NCBI RefSeq assembly: GCF_018780105.1
Contig: NZ_JADMKC010000007.1
Location: 372,001 to 436,000 of the forward strand
From: Thiobacillus sp.
GTDB lineage: Bacteria; Pseudomonadota; Gammaproteobacteria; Burkholderiales; Thiobacillaceae
DNA length: 64,000 bases
Direction: 5' to 3'
Positions 9,246-18,292 of the stretch are shown piece after piece. Position 1 is the stretch's first letter. Every line of letters starts with the position of its first letter. The notes below the pieces were generated by a model, which saw nothing but the letters and a program-made list of their open reading frames with translations, searched no databases and was not told where the DNA came from. Made by a program: the position numbers and the translations under genes.

Positions 9246-9740
9246 ATGACCAAAGTCTTATTCGTTTGCATGGGCAATATTTGCCGTTCGCCGATGGCGG
9301 AAGGCATGTTCCGCAAGGCCATCCGCGAAGCGGGACTGGAGCAGCAGGTGGAAACGGATTCCGCCGGCACTCACGCCTACCATGTCGGAGATGCGCCCGA
9401 CCCGCGTGCGCAGCAGGCGGCGCGTCAGCGCGGCGCCGATATCAGCCGCTTGCGCGGGCGCAAGGTGGCGGACGCGGATTTCGAGGCGTTCGATTACATT
9501 CTGGCGATGGATGGCGACAATCACAGCCGCCTGGTCGAGCGTGCGCCGGCGCAGTATCACGGCAAAATTCGACGCTTGCTGGCGTTCAGCCGCAAGTACC
9601 CCAATCTGGACGTGGTCGACCCGTATTACGGCGGCCCGCAGGGCTTCGAAGAAAACCTCGACATGATCGAGGATGCGGTGCAGGGATTGATCCGCGAGAT
9701 TACCGGCGATCGCCAGGCCGGCGGACGCTCTGGCGCCTGA
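9246..9740 (+). CDS. Low-molecular-weight protein tyrosine phosphatase
   Basis: The 164-residue protein dephosphorylates phosphotyrosine using a cysteine nucleophile. The P-loop VLFVCMGNICRSPMAEG begins at residue 4 and matches CX5R(S/T). The general-acid loop is VVDPYYGGPQGFEE near residue 120. An unusual feature is a basic C-terminal tail after the catalytic domain (RQAGGRSGA). No tyrosine autokinase or capsule export gene is adjacent, so a role in polysaccharide control is not supported here. A palindrome upstream suggests separate regulation from uvrB. It converges on the diguanylate cyclase gene with only a few bases between the stops. Confidence 0.93.
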   Translation: MTKVLFVCMGNICRSPMAEGMFRKAIREAGLEQQVETDSAGTHAYHVGDAPDPRAQQAARQRGADISRLRGRKVADADFEAFDYILAMDGDNHSRLVERAPAQYHGKIRRLLAFSRKYPNLDVVDPYYGGPQGFEENLDMIEDAVQGLIREITGDRQAGGRSGA

Positions 9741-9755
9741 ATTCGCGCCAGTCGA

Positions 9756-10697
9756 TCAACCTGCCTTGACGATGCAATTGCGGCCGTTTTCCTTCGCCTG
9801 ATACAGCCGCCGGTCCACAGCTTCGATGAATGCGACAGGCTCATCGGCATGAGTGGGAACGACGGTGCCCACGCCGATGCTGACGGACAGGATCTGGCTC
9901 ACCGGGGAGTTTTCGTGCGGGATCTGTTCCTTGAACAGCAGGTTGCGGCAGCGCTCGGCAATTTTGGCGGCGGCCGCCTCGTCCGTTTCGGGCAGGACCA
10001 GTACGAATTCCTCACCGCCGAAGCGGGCGACAAAATCGCGTGAGCGGGTCGCGGCGGAGGTCAGCACCTGCCCGATCTGTTTCAGGCACTGGTCGCCCTG
10101 TATATGGCCATAGTGATCGTTGTATTGCTTGAAATAATCGATGTCCAGCATGATCAGCGACAGCGGCTGGCTGCTGTGTCGGGCATGGGCCCATTCCATT
10201 TCCATGATCGAATCGAACATGCGCCGGTTGGCGACGCCGGTCAGACCGTCCTTGAACGACAGGGCCTCGAGTTCCTTTTGCAGGTCGAGCAGTTTCTGCT
10301 CGGTTTTTTTCCGCTCGCTGATGTCGAACATGAAGCCGACCAGTGCCTCCACATCGCCGGCGGCGTTGCGTATCACGTGCACCACATCGCGGATCCACAC
10401 ATAGTCGCCCGCCTTGGTGAGCGCACGATAATCCGCCTCGTGGTCGGTTCCGGCCTGGGATTGCGAGACGCAAAAGTCCACCACCCATGCACGATCTTCC
10501 GGATGCATGCGGGTCGCCCAGTCCTCGGCGCTCACCCAGCTTGCGGGCGTCCAGCCGAGCAGGCTTTCGATCTGTGGGCCGATGTAGTCGAAGCGCATGC
10601 TGGCCCAGTCGATTTTCCACGGAATCGCTTTGGTCGATTCCAGCAGGGTTTTGTAGATGCCAGTGTCGGTTTCAATGTCGTGTGAAAAATCGGTCAT
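9756..10697 (-). CDS. PAS-GGDEF diguanylate cyclase
   Basis: The protein (313 residues) makes cyclic di-GMP from two GTP. The chosen ATG has AGGAGGAG 8 bases upstream; an ATG 24 bases earlier lacks one. Residues about 15-135 form a PAS fold with a PAC-like end (DVVHVIRNAAGDVEALVGFMFD), then a short coiled coil (EQKLLDLQKELEAL). The GGDEF domain starts at DGLTGVANRR. The catalytic motif is GGEEF near residue 227, and RSRD five residues before it matches the RxxD inhibitory site, so product inhibition is likely. No membrane segment is seen, so it is a cytoplasmic sensor. The ligand of the PAS domain is unknown. Confidence 0.93.
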   Translation of the reverse strand: MTDFSHDIETDTGIYKTLLESTKAIPWKIDWASMRFDYIGPQIESLLGWTPASWVSAEDWATRMHPEDRAWVVDFCVSQSQAGTDHEADYRALTKAGDYVWIRDVVHVIRNAAGDVEALVGFMFDISERKKTEQKLLDLQKELEALSFKDGLTGVANRRMFDSIMEMEWAHARHSSQPLSLIMLDIDYFKQYNDHYGHIQGDQCLKQIGQVLTSAATRSRDFVARFGGEEFVLVLPETDEAAAAKIAERCRNLLFKEQIPHENSPVSQILSVSIGVGTVVPTHADEPVAFIEAVDRRLYQAKENGRNCIVKAG

Positions 10698-10749
10698 TGC
10701 TCGAGACTCCTCCTGCTGCATTGCTCATGTGGAATGGTACGCACTGCGC

Positions 10750-12036
10750 CTAAGCAGGCGAGGCCCGCTCAAAAAGTTCCATCAGGGATTCCGGGTCATC
10801 ATAAACGATGCGCCGCCCGGCACGCAGGTCGCGGCGCATCAGCCGGATCATCTGCTGGAGTACTTCGACGGGGAAGAAGTCCGCTGGATGTCCGGTGACT
10901 TCGGCCAGCCGCCCGGCGATCACGGCCGGGTCGCTGACGACCGGGCAGATACGGTAACGGTATTCGCCGCCGATAGCTTCCGGCACGAGATCCATAAAGC
11001 GATCGGCTTGTTGCCGGAAAAAGCTCAGGGGCAAGCGGTAGGCATTCCGGCCGAGGATGGGCAGGTCGTCTGGCACCGGTTCGTTTTCGTCCAGCGTCTG
11101 CAACCCGCTTGCCAGCGGCAGCAACTGGTCGAGCTGGTAGTCTTGCATGTGCGGATTGCCCACCCGCACCAGATTGGCAATCAATTCGCCAAGCGAGGCA
11201 TGGCCGATGATCGCGGCGCGTTTGGGCAGACCGCCCCATGCGCCATCGGCACCATTGAGCAGCGCCTCGATCACGGAGGCGTTTTCGAAGCCGGCGCCGG
11301 CATGCATATGCACCAGAATTTTCAGCGGCGGCGGCAGGAACACCCGCGCCGCTGCGACGTACGCACCCACCTGGAAAGGCAGATAGGTGCCGCGGTCATC
11401 CTCGATGCTGACGCCTTCGATCGGCAGCCCGGCAAGCAGATTCAGGACTGAAAACACCGTCTCGGGGGACTCGGCAAAGGCATCGCAGCCGTCCACGATG
11501 TTGATCAGGATGCGCGGCTTGGCGCCCGCGTCGCCGCGGACGTTGTCGTTGAGCCACTGGATGCTGGCGGGCAGGCTGCGAAACAAGGTCGCGAGATCGT
11601 ACTGTCCCCGCATACCCGCCTTGCTGAGATAGATTTCGTGCAGCGTGTTGGGCACGCCATAAGCCTGCAGCTTGAGAAGGGAAGGCGAAGGCGTAAAGCT
11701 GCCATCGGGCTGGGCGATTCCGATGTCGGTAAACGCAAAACAGCCGCACATATCGATCTGGTGATCGCGCAGGTAGAGCATGAAGTCGTCGTCTACCTCG
11801 GGCTCGTCCGGCAGGGCGTAATCCAGCGTGCCCAACAGGATGTTGCTGAACCCGAATGCACGCAGCCTGGGCAGAATGGCCAGCTTGTCTGCCAGTGTTT
11901 GTCCGATACGTGCCCCCACGGGGTTTTCGCGCAGGGACAAGTCGATCAGGTAGGGGCGGATGCTGCGGAGGGCATCCACTTTGTCCTGCGCGCCTGCGAG
12001 AAGGGTTCGGGCTAAGTCTGTTTGCGTGGTCGACAT
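10750..12036 (-). CDS. DRE-TIM metallolyase-like protein of unknown specificity
   Basis: The 428-residue protein is not assigned to a known enzyme. Near residue 30 it has YLIDLSLRENPVG, which resembles the DxxLRDG/DRE motif of the isopropylmalate synthase/HMG-CoA lyase superfamily, and near residue 245 it has ILVHMHAGAGFENASVIEAL, resembling the strand carrying the HxH metal ligands. The following IIGHASLGELIANL sits where the GAGN...EEL helix is found in that family. The match is weak and the usual RDG is changed to REN, so it may be a carboligase/lyase relative with altered chemistry. It appears monocistronic, downstream of the rne terminator on the same strand. Confidence 0.6.
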   Translation of the reverse strand: MSTTQTDLARTLLAGAQDKVDALRSIRPYLIDLSLRENPVGARIGQTLADKLAILPRLRAFGFSNILLGTLDYALPDEPEVDDDFMLYLRDHQIDMCGCFAFTDIGIAQPDGSFTPSPSLLKLQAYGVPNTLHEIYLSKAGMRGQYDLATLFRSLPASIQWLNDNVRGDAGAKPRILINIVDGCDAFAESPETVFSVLNLLAGLPIEGVSIEDDRGTYLPFQVGAYVAAARVFLPPPLKILVHMHAGAGFENASVIEALLNGADGAWGGLPKRAAIIGHASLGELIANLVRVGNPHMQDYQLDQLLPLASGLQTLDENEPVPDDLPILGRNAYRLPLSFFRQQADRFMDLVPEAIGGEYRYRICPVVSDPAVIAGRLAEVTGHPADFFPVEVLQQMIRLMRRDLRAGRRIVYDDPESLMELFERASPA

Positions 12037-12110
12037 ATTGATCCAAGCATACTGCGGCTATGTGGCTGCATTGTGTACGGAGAATGATTCATGTCCTGAC
12101 ACAGATGGCG

Positions 12111-12141
12111 GAAAAAGAGCCGCATCAAGCGGCTCTTTTTC
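12111..12141 (-). terminator. Intrinsic terminator of rne
   Basis: GAAAAAGAGCCGC and GCGGCTCTTTTTC form a 13-bp stem with a 5-nt loop just past the rne stop. On the minus strand the stem is followed by a U-run, as in rho-independent terminators. It is symmetrical enough to work in both directions. Confidence 0.85.
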
Positions 12142-12156
12142 TTGCATTGCAGGCGC

Positions 12157-14715
12157 TTACTTTGCCTGGGTTTCCACCTGAACCAGCGGTTCCTGCGTCG
12201 TTGCGACCTGCGGACGCGGGCGGCGACGCGTGGGGTGGGGCGCATCGGCCACTGCGGCCTCGACGACGGGGGCTGCCGCTGCGCTGGTTTCCACCTGCAT
12301 CAGTCCGCTCGCTTCAGCCGCGGGCTTGGCAGCCGGGCGACGGCGACGGCGTGGACGCCCGGCGTCCTGCGCGTCCGATGCGCTGGCTGCGATGCCCTGG
12401 GTTTCCACCTGCTGCAGGCTGGCGGCGCTCGACGCCATGCCGGCCAGGATGGCAGTCGGCGAAGCCGTGACCGCGGTGGGCGGCAGGCTGGGCGCTGCGG
12501 TGGCTTCCAGTTGCAGATCCTGTTGCTGCGTCGAGGTCTGCGGGGCTGCGGCGGCCTTGGGTGGACGTGCAATCTCGACGATGGCGCGGAAGCCGGCGAT
12601 TTCGATCACGGCCATCGGCGTGCTGCTTGCGCCTTCGGGGCGCGCTTCACGGGGGCGGCGATTGCCGCGGCCGCGACGGCTGCGTGGTTCGCGCTTTTCT
12701 TCTGCACCGTTTTCACGCGGCGCTTCTGCCGCTTCGGCTACGCGCGGTGCAGCTTCCGTTTCGGGACGCGGTTTCGGCTGGCGGGGGGGACGCGCGGGTT
12801 TTTCTGCATCGCTTGGGCGTGCCTCGTTTTGGCGCGGCGCATTCTGGCGCGCTTCGCCACGCGTCTCGCCATTGCGCGCTTCGGCATTGCGGCTTTCGCC
12901 GCGACCGCGGCGCTGGCCGGGCTTGCGCTCGCTGGAACGTTCGCGGCGTTCGTTCGGACGTTCGCTGCGTTCACTGCGGGTAATCGCAGCAACCGCTTCA
13001 ACCGGAGCCGATTCGCTGGAGGGCGCCTCGTCGGCGCGCTTCTTGAACCAGCCGACGATGCGGTCGAGCAGGCCGCCCTGGGCCTGCGGCGCCGCTGCGA
13101 CGACTGGGCGCGCGGCCGCTACGGGTTGCGGCGGCGCAATCGACTTGACCGCAGCTTCCTGGCGGACAGGCGTGGGCGCCTGTTCGGCCTGGTAGCCCGA
13201 TTCGGTTTCCGGCAGGGTGGCCATTTTGTAGCTCGGCTCGGCCACATCGCGCTGGTTCAGCTCGTCGTGGCGCAGCCGGGTCATGGTGTAGTGCGGGGTT
13301 TCCATGTGGATGTTGGGGATCAACACCACATTGACCTTGAGGCGCGACTCGATGGTGTAGATGTCGACGCGTTTTTCGTTCAGCAGGAAGGTGGCGACAT
13401 CGACCGGCAGCTGGACGTGGATGGCGCCGGTGCTGTCCTTCATCGCTTCTTCCTGCAGGATGCGCAGGATGTGCAGCGCCGACGATTCGGTGCCGCGGAT
13501 GTGGCCGGTGCCGTGGCAGCGCGGGCAGGGGTTGTAGCTGGTTTCGCCCAAAGACGGTTGGAGTCGCTGGCGCGACATTTCGAGCAGGCCGAAACGCGAG
13601 ATCTTGCCGGTTTGCACGCGCGCGCGGTCGTGGCGCAGCGCGTCCTTCAGGCGATTTTCGACGTCGCGCTGGTTCTTTGGATTCTCCATGTCGATGAAAT
13701 CGATCACGATCAATCCGCCGAGGTCGCGCAGGCGCATCTGGCGGGCAATTTCGTCTGCCGCTTCGAGGTTGGTGGCGGTGGCGGTGTGCTCGACATCGCT
13801 GCCCTTGGTGGAGCGCGCCGAGTTGACGTCGACCGACACCAGCGCTTCGGTGTGGTCGATCACGATTGCGCCGCCGGACGGCAGGTTGACCTGACGCGAA
13901 TACGCCGACTCGATCTGGTGTTCGATCTGGAAACGCGAGAACAGCGGCACGTCGTCGTGGTAGAGCTTGACCTTGTTGACGTTGGCCGGCATCACGTGGG
14001 CCATGAACTGCTGCGCCTGGTCATAGATATCCTGGGTGTCGATCAGGATTTCACCGATGTCTGCCGAGAAATAGTCGCGGATGGCGCGGATGACCAGGCT
14101 GCCTTCCTGGTAGATCAGGAACGCGCCTTTTTGCGAGGTGGAGGCGCCGTCGATGGCTTTCCACAGGCTCAGCAGGTAGTTCAGGTCCCACTGGAATTCC
14201 TCGGCGGTACGGCCGATGCCGGCGGTGCGGGCGATCAGGCTCATGCCTTCGGGGATGTCGAGCTGCGCCAGGGTGTCGCGAAGTTCGTTGCGGTCTTCGC
14301 CTTCGATGCGGCGCGAGACGCCGCCGCCACGCGGGTTGGTCGGCATCAGCACGACATAGCGGCCAGCCAGCGAAACGTAGGTGGTGAGGGCGGCGCCCTT
14401 GTTGCCGCGCTCGTCCTTTTCCACCTGAACCAGCAATTCCATGCCTTCTTTCAGGTTTTCGGGGGCGCGGCCATTGCCGGGCAGGCAGGCGCGGGAAATT
14501 TCCTTGAACGGCAGGAAGCCGTGGCGCTCGCAGCCATAATCGACAAACGCGGCTTCCAGGCTGGGCTCGACGCGGGTGATGACACCCTTGTAGACATTGC
14601 CCTTGCGTTGTTCCTTGCTGGCGGACTCGATGTCAAGGTCGACGAGTTTTTGCCCGTCGACGATGGCAACCCGGAGTTCTTCCGCCTGGGTTGCGTTGAA
14701 TAGCATGCGCTTCAT
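12157..14715 (-). CDS. rne: Ribonuclease E
   Basis: RNase E is the endonuclease that starts mRNA decay, matures rRNA and tRNA and scaffolds the degradosome. The 852-residue protein opens with [17 protein letters not shown], followed by the S1 domain ([20 protein letters not shown]), the catalytic DNase I-like part ([10 protein letters not shown] near residue 345) and the Zn-link CPRCHGTGH near residue 405. The C-terminal third is a low-complexity Arg/Ala/Pro/Glu region, expected to be disordered and RNA-binding. It contains three spaced copies of a QVET motif, the last at the very C terminus. GGGAG precedes the ATG. The long upstream space to rluC may hold an autoregulatory leader. Confidence 0.96.
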   Translation of the reverse strand: MKRMLFNATQAEELRVAIVDGQKLVDLDIESASKEQRKGNVYKGVITRVEPSLEAAFVDYGCERHGFLPFKEISRACLPGNGRAPENLKEGMELLVQVEKDERGNKGAALTTYVSLAGRYVVLMPTNPRGGGVSRRIEGEDRNELRDTLAQLDIPEGMSLIARTAGIGRTAEEFQWDLNYLLSLWKAIDGASTSQKGAFLIYQEGSLVIRAIRDYFSADIGEILIDTQDIYDQAQQFMAHVMPANVNKVKLYHDDVPLFSRFQIEHQIESAYSRQVNLPSGGAIVIDHTEALVSVDVNSARSTKGSDVEHTATATNLEAADEIARQMRLRDLGGLIVIDFIDMENPKNQRDVENRLKDALRHDRARVQTGKISRFGLLEMSRQRLQPSLGETSYNPCPRCHGTGHIRGTESSALHILRILQEEAMKDSTGAIHVQLPVDVATFLLNEKRVDIYTIESRLKVNVVLIPNIHMETPHYTMTRLRHDELNQRDVAEPSYKMATLPETESGYQAEQAPTPVRQEAAVKSIAPPQPVAAARPVVAAAPQAQGGLLDRIVGWFKKRADEAPSSESAPVEAVAAITRSERSERPNERRERSSERKPGQRRGRGESRNAEARNGETRGEARQNAPRQNEARPSDAEKPARPPRQPKPRPETEAAPRVAEAAEAPRENGAEEKREPRSRRGRGNRRPREARPEGASSTPMAVIEIAGFRAIVEIARPPKAAAAPQTSTQQQDLQLEATAAPSLPPTAVTASPTAILAGMASSAASLQQVETQGIAASASDAQDAGRPRRRRRPAAKPAAEASGLMQVETSAAAAPVVEAAVADAPHPTRRRPRPQVATTQEPLVQVETQAK

Positions 14716-15144
14716 TGTTTACTCCCGCGCGCGTGCATACGGGACAGGCCAGACTGCCGCTGATGTCAGCGGCTCATGCGATTACAGATGTTGTAAGTGA
14801 AACGGCATGGGTTAGGTTGTCCTGTTCCTGGAGAGTGTCGTCGGCAGAGCCGAGGCGGTCTTTCCGATTCCCGCTGGCATGGGCCGGGCGTGAATGCTTG
14901 TTTTTCGTATGCGTGTTGTCGCGTCATTATTGATAACATCGCTGCTTTGCCGACTGGCGGGGCAGGGTGGTTTCGACTGTTCGCGCCAGCTCGATTGTGA
15001 GCGGTGCGGCAGGAATCCAGACGGGCCGGGCAGGCGGCGGCCGGTGAGCGTTGTAACCGGCGGTATTCGCTAGAGGTCTAGTCGACAGCGGTCTAGCCTC
15101 TAAATTTGTCAGCCAAAACAAGGCCTGAACCGGCAGTAGTGTAT
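14716..15144. other. 429-bp divergent rne/rluC intergenic region
   Basis: No gene is supported here. It must hold the promoters of rne (minus) and rluC (plus). A bulged inverted repeat TAGAGGTCTAG ... CTAGCCTCTA lies at 15071-15101. RNase E genes commonly have a long 5' untranslated leader through which the enzyme controls its own mRNA; the length here would allow that, but no specific leader structure could be confirmed. Confidence 0.5.
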
Positions 15145-16104
15145 ATGAAAAATAATGACTTAGAGAAAGATTCTGTCCGCCGCGTGAAGATTGACGACAG
15201 CGCCGATGGCCAGCGGCTGGACAACTTTCTGATGGCGAAGCTGAAAGGCGTGCCGAAAAGCCGCATTTACAAGATCGTGCGCGGCGGCGAAGTGCGCATC
15301 AATGGCGGCCGGGTCGACGTCAGCTATCGCCTGCAGCTGGGTGACGAGGTGAGGATTCCACCGGTGCGGGTTGCCACCCCGCTGATCACGCCCGCCACCC
15401 ATTTGCCGCAGGGCGGCATTCGCCTGTTGCCGCGCATCCTGTACCGCGACGAGGCCTTGATTGCATTGAACAAACCTGCCGGCATGGCGGTGCACGGCGG
15501 CAGCGGCATCTCGCGCGGGGTGATCGAGCAGATGCGGCTGGAGTTGCCGGAATGCCGCTATATGGAACTGGTGCACCGGCTCGACCGTGAAACCTCCGGG
15601 GTGTTGCTGATCGCGCTGAAGCGGCGCGCGCTGGTCGGGCTGCACGCCGCGATGCGCGACGGCAAGATCGAAAAGCGCTATCTGACTCTGGTGGCCGGGC
15701 GCTGGCCGAACCCGGTTCAGCACGTGAAGCTGCCGCTGCACAAACGGGTGGACGACAACGGCGAAAAGCGCGTCACCGTGCGCGACGACGGCCAGACCGC
15801 GCACACCATCTTTCGCCGGCTGGAGCCGTTTGCCGATTTCACCCTGCTGGAAGCGGAACTGAAAACCGGCCGCACCCATCAGATACGCGTGCATACCTCG
15901 CATTTGGGGTTTCCGATTGCGGGCGACGATAAATATGGCGATTTCGAATTGAACAAGACGCTGGCCAGGCAGGGACTCAAGCGCATGTTTCTGCACGCGG
16001 CCAAGCTTTCGTTCGTCCACCCCATTACAGAGGAGCGGCTGCTGATCGAAGCACCGTTGCCCGACGAACTTTCAGCCTTCCTGGATTCCCTGCGTACACC
16101 ATGA
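15145..16104 (+). CDS. rluC: Ribosomal large subunit pseudouridine synthase C
   Basis: RluC makes pseudouridines 955, 2504 and 2580 of 23S rRNA in E. coli. The 319-residue protein starts at the ATG for MKNNDLEKDSVRRV. It has an S4-like RNA-binding domain at the N terminus (RLDNFLMAKLKGVPKSRIYK) and the RluA-family catalytic motif ELVHRLDRETSGVLL near residue 145, where the first Asp of RLDRET is the nucleophile. KTGRTHQIRVH near residue 247 is the second family hallmark. Divergence from rne is a widespread proteobacterial arrangement. The stop overlaps the next start as ATGA. Confidence 0.95.
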   Translation: MKNNDLEKDSVRRVKIDDSADGQRLDNFLMAKLKGVPKSRIYKIVRGGEVRINGGRVDVSYRLQLGDEVRIPPVRVATPLITPATHLPQGGIRLLPRILYRDEALIALNKPAGMAVHGGSGISRGVIEQMRLELPECRYMELVHRLDRETSGVLLIALKRRALVGLHAAMRDGKIEKRYLTLVAGRWPNPVQHVKLPLHKRVDDNGEKRVTVRDDGQTAHTIFRRLEPFADFTLLEAELKTGRTHQIRVHTSHLGFPIAGDDKYGDFELNKTLARQGLKRMFLHAAKLSFVHPITEERLLIEAPLPDELSAFLDSLRTP

Positions 16105-16766
16105 GCTTCCCCCCCCGCCAATTTGACCTGCTGATTTTCGACTGGGACGGCACCCTGATGGATTCCGCCGGGGTCATCGTCGATTCGATCCAGCGCGCCT
16201 GCGAAGACATCGGGCTGGCCGCGCCGAGCGATCGCGCCTCGCGCCTGATTATCGGACTGGGCCTGATACAGGCGCTGCAGACCTTGCTGCCGGATTTGCC
16301 GGCCGACGATTACCCGCGACTGGTCGAACGCTACCGCCATCACTACCTGGGGCGCGACGACGCCATCCCGTTGTTCGACGGCGTGGCGGACGGCATCAGC
16401 CAGCTGCATGCCCGCGGATTCCAGCTGGCCGTCGCCACCGGCAAAAGCCGTCACGGTCTTGAGCGGGCGCTTGCGTCCAGCGGCTTGGGCGAGTGGTTCG
16501 TCGCCACCCGCTGTGCCGACCAGACACATTCCAAGCCGCATCCGGCCATGGTGCTGGAACTGATCGAGGAACTGGGCGCCGACCCGGCCCGCACGCTGGT
16601 GATCGGCGATACCAGCCATGATCTGCTGATGGCGTCGAATGCCGGGGTGGCCAGCCTGGGCGTGACCTACGGCGCGCATGAACCGGATGATCTGCACCCG
16701 CATGCGCCGCTGGCCTTGATGAACAGTTTTGCCGAGGTGCACGCATGGCTGAACGCGAACGCCTGA
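16101..16766 (+). CDS. HAD superfamily hydrolase, Gph-like
   Basis: The 221-residue haloacid dehalogenase-type phosphatase has motif I LLIFDWDGTLMDS at residue 10, motif II VATGKS near residue 112, the conserved lysine in KPHPAM near 150 and motif III VIGDTSHDLLMASNAG near 170. A helical cap domain lies between motifs I and II (subclass IA). Similarity is to phosphoglycolate phosphatase/beta-phosphoglucomutase-like enzymes, but substrates in this family are not predictable. It overlaps rluC by 4 bp and the Rieske gene by 22 bp, so co-translation is likely. Confidence 0.9.
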   Translation: MSFPPRQFDLLIFDWDGTLMDSAGVIVDSIQRACEDIGLAAPSDRASRLIIGLGLIQALQTLLPDLPADDYPRLVERYRHHYLGRDDAIPLFDGVADGISQLHARGFQLAVATGKSRHGLERALASSGLGEWFVATRCADQTHSKPHPAMVLELIEELGADPARTLVIGDTSHDLLMASNAGVASLGVTYGAHEPDDLHPHAPLALMNSFAEVHAWLNANA

Positions 16767-17110
16767 TCTGTGCGGCCGGCGATCTCGCCGAGCAGGGCAA
16801 GGGGGTGCGCTTCGAGCTGGAGCGGCACGGCCGGTCGCAGCCTGCATTTGTGATCCGTTTCGACGATATGCCGCGCGCCTTCCTCAATCAGTGCGGCCAC
16901 GTGCCGGTGGAACTCGATTGGCAGGAAGGCGAGTTCTTCGACGTCTCGCGGCACTATCTGATCTGCACCACGCATGGCGCGCTGTATCATCCTGCCACCG
17001 GCGCGTGCGTGGGCGGACGCTGCGCCGGGCGCGGGCTGATCCCCTTGCCCGTTGTCGAGCGCAACGGCCATGTGTATTTACTTGAACCCGCCTTGATGGA
17101 AAACCAATGA
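16745..17110 (+). CDS. Rieske [2Fe-2S] domain protein
   Basis: The small 121-residue protein is almost entirely one Rieske domain. Ligands are C50-G-H52 in NQCGHVP and C74-T-T-H77-G in LICTTHGALYHP. There is no signal peptide and no fused oxygenase domain, so it is a soluble ferredoxin-like protein in the cytoplasm. Homologues are often found between the HAD gene and sppA, but their role is unknown; an electron carrier or redox sensor is possible. It overlaps both neighbours by a few bases within the rluC operon. Confidence 0.92.
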   Translation: MAERERLICAAGDLAEQGKGVRFELERHGRSQPAFVIRFDDMPRAFLNQCGHVPVELDWQEGEFFDVSRHYLICTTHGALYHPATGACVGGRCAGRGLIPLPVVERNGHVYLLEPALMENQ

Positions 17111-18057
17111 GTGAACCTGAAAAATCCGCCCCCGCAAACTGGGAACGCAGCGTGCTGGAAAAGCTGGCGATGTCAGCCGTGCAGGAGCAACGGCGCACCC
17201 GTCACTGGGGCATCCTTTTTAAAACGCTGACGTTTTTGTATCTGTTCGTGGTGCTGTTTCTGGCTGCGGGCTGGTTCGGTTCGGACGGCGTCTCGATCAA
17301 GGAGCACACCGCGCTGATCGACTTGCAAGGCGTCATCGCCTCCGACCAGGCCAGTGCCGATTCGGTGATCGCCAGCCTGCAGGGCGCATTCGAAGACAAG
17401 AAAACCAAAGGCGTGATCCTGCGCATCAACAGCCCCGGCGGCAGCCCGGTGCAAGCCGGCCAGATCTACGACGAGATCAAGCGCCTGCGCGCCAAGTATC
17501 CGAAAATTCCGCTGTACGCGGTGGTCGACGACATCTGCGCCTCCGGCGGCTACTACGTCGCGGCTGCGGCCGACCGGATTTATGTCGACAAGGCCAGCAT
17601 CGTCGGTTCCATCGGCGTGCTGATGGACGGCTTCGGTTTCACCCAGACCATGGAGAAGCTCGGCGTCGAACGTCGCCTGCTGACCGCCGGTGAAAACAAG
17701 GGCTTCCTCGACCCCTTCTCGCCGGTCGACCCCAAACAGCAGGCCTTCGCCAAGCAGATGCTCGAAGAGATCCACGGCCAGTTCATCGGCGTGGTGCGTG
17801 AAGGCCGCGGCAAACGCCTGAAGGAAACCCCCGAGATGTTCAGCGGCCTGGTATGGAGCGGCGAAAAAAGCATCCAGCTGGGTCTGGCTGACGGCCTCGG
17901 CAGCGTTGAGTCGGTCGCCCGCGATGTGATCAAGGTCGAGGATGTCGTCGACTACACGCAGCAGGAAGGTCTGGCCGAGCGGCTCGCCGGCCGTCTGGGT
18001 GCGTCAGTCGCCCAGGCGTGGACGCCGTTTGAAAAGACCGGGGTAAGCCTGCGGTGA
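17107..18057 (+). CDS. sppA: Signal peptide peptidase SppA, 36K type (S49 family)
   Basis: SppA cuts leftover signal peptides in the inner membrane. The 316-residue protein has one N-terminal membrane segment (LTFLYLFVVLFLAAGWF, about residues 41-57) followed by a single S49 protease domain. INSPGGSPVQAG near residue 105 and CASGGYYVAAAADRI near residue 143, with the nucleophilic serine in the SGGYY stretch, are seen, then VDKASIVGSIGVL. This is the short single-domain form rather than the double-domain E. coli enzyme. Its start overlaps the Rieske gene (ATGA) and its end overlaps the rof-like gene (GTGA). Confidence 0.93.
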   Translation: MSEPEKSAPANWERSVLEKLAMSAVQEQRRTRHWGILFKTLTFLYLFVVLFLAAGWFGSDGVSIKEHTALIDLQGVIASDQASADSVIASLQGAFEDKKTKGVILRINSPGGSPVQAGQIYDEIKRLRAKYPKIPLYAVVDDICASGGYYVAAAADRIYVDKASIVGSIGVLMDGFGFTQTMEKLGVERRLLTAGENKGFLDPFSPVDPKQQAFAKQMLEEIHGQFIGVVREGRGKRLKETPEMFSGLVWSGEKSIQLGLADGLGSVESVARDVIKVEDVVDYTQQEGLAERLAGRLGASVAQAWTPFEKTGVSLR

Positions 18058-18284
18058 CTGACTACCGGCCGATCGCCTGCGTCGATCACGAGCGGCTGGA
18101 GTTTGCCGCGTTGACCCGGCAGCGATTGCAGATACGCGTGGAGGGCGAGTCGCTGCGCGTGTTGCCGCTGGATATCTATGCCCGCGAGGGCACGGAATGG
18201 ATGCTGGCCGAGACGGAATCCGGCGAACGCTTGACCTTGCGGCTCGACCGCTTCGCGCTTGAGGCCTCGCCGACGCCGGACTGA
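18054..18284 (+). CDS. rof: Rof/YaeO-family Rho-binding antiterminator
   Basis: The 76-residue protein matches the small Rof (YaeO) family that binds and inhibits transcription terminator Rho. The family pattern is seen as YRPIACVDHERLEFAAL at the N terminus and ETESGERLTLRLDRFALEA at the C terminus, against YQPINCDDYDNLELA and AAGETRELRLDKI in E. coli YaeO as I recall it. The GTG start overlaps the sppA stop. Because Rof lowers Rho activity, its place inside the rluC-sppA operon is notable. Some members of the family are annotated only as hypothetical, so the assignment rests on the conserved ends. Confidence 0.82.
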   Translation: MTDYRPIACVDHERLEFAALTRQRLQIRVEGESLRVLPLDIYAREGTEWMLAETESGERLTLRLDRFALEASPTPD

Positions 18285-18292
18285 TTGTTGCC

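Noticed and set aside
12142-14703. A very long plus-strand open frame (over 850 codons) opposite rne
   Set aside because: It mirrors the GC-rich third-position pattern of rne; its product is low-complexity with no domain, while rne on the other strand matches RNase E over its length.
14716-14933. Short plus-strand frames in the rne/rluC spacer
   Set aside because: They lack ribosome binding sites and recognisable similarity, and overlap the expected rne leader.
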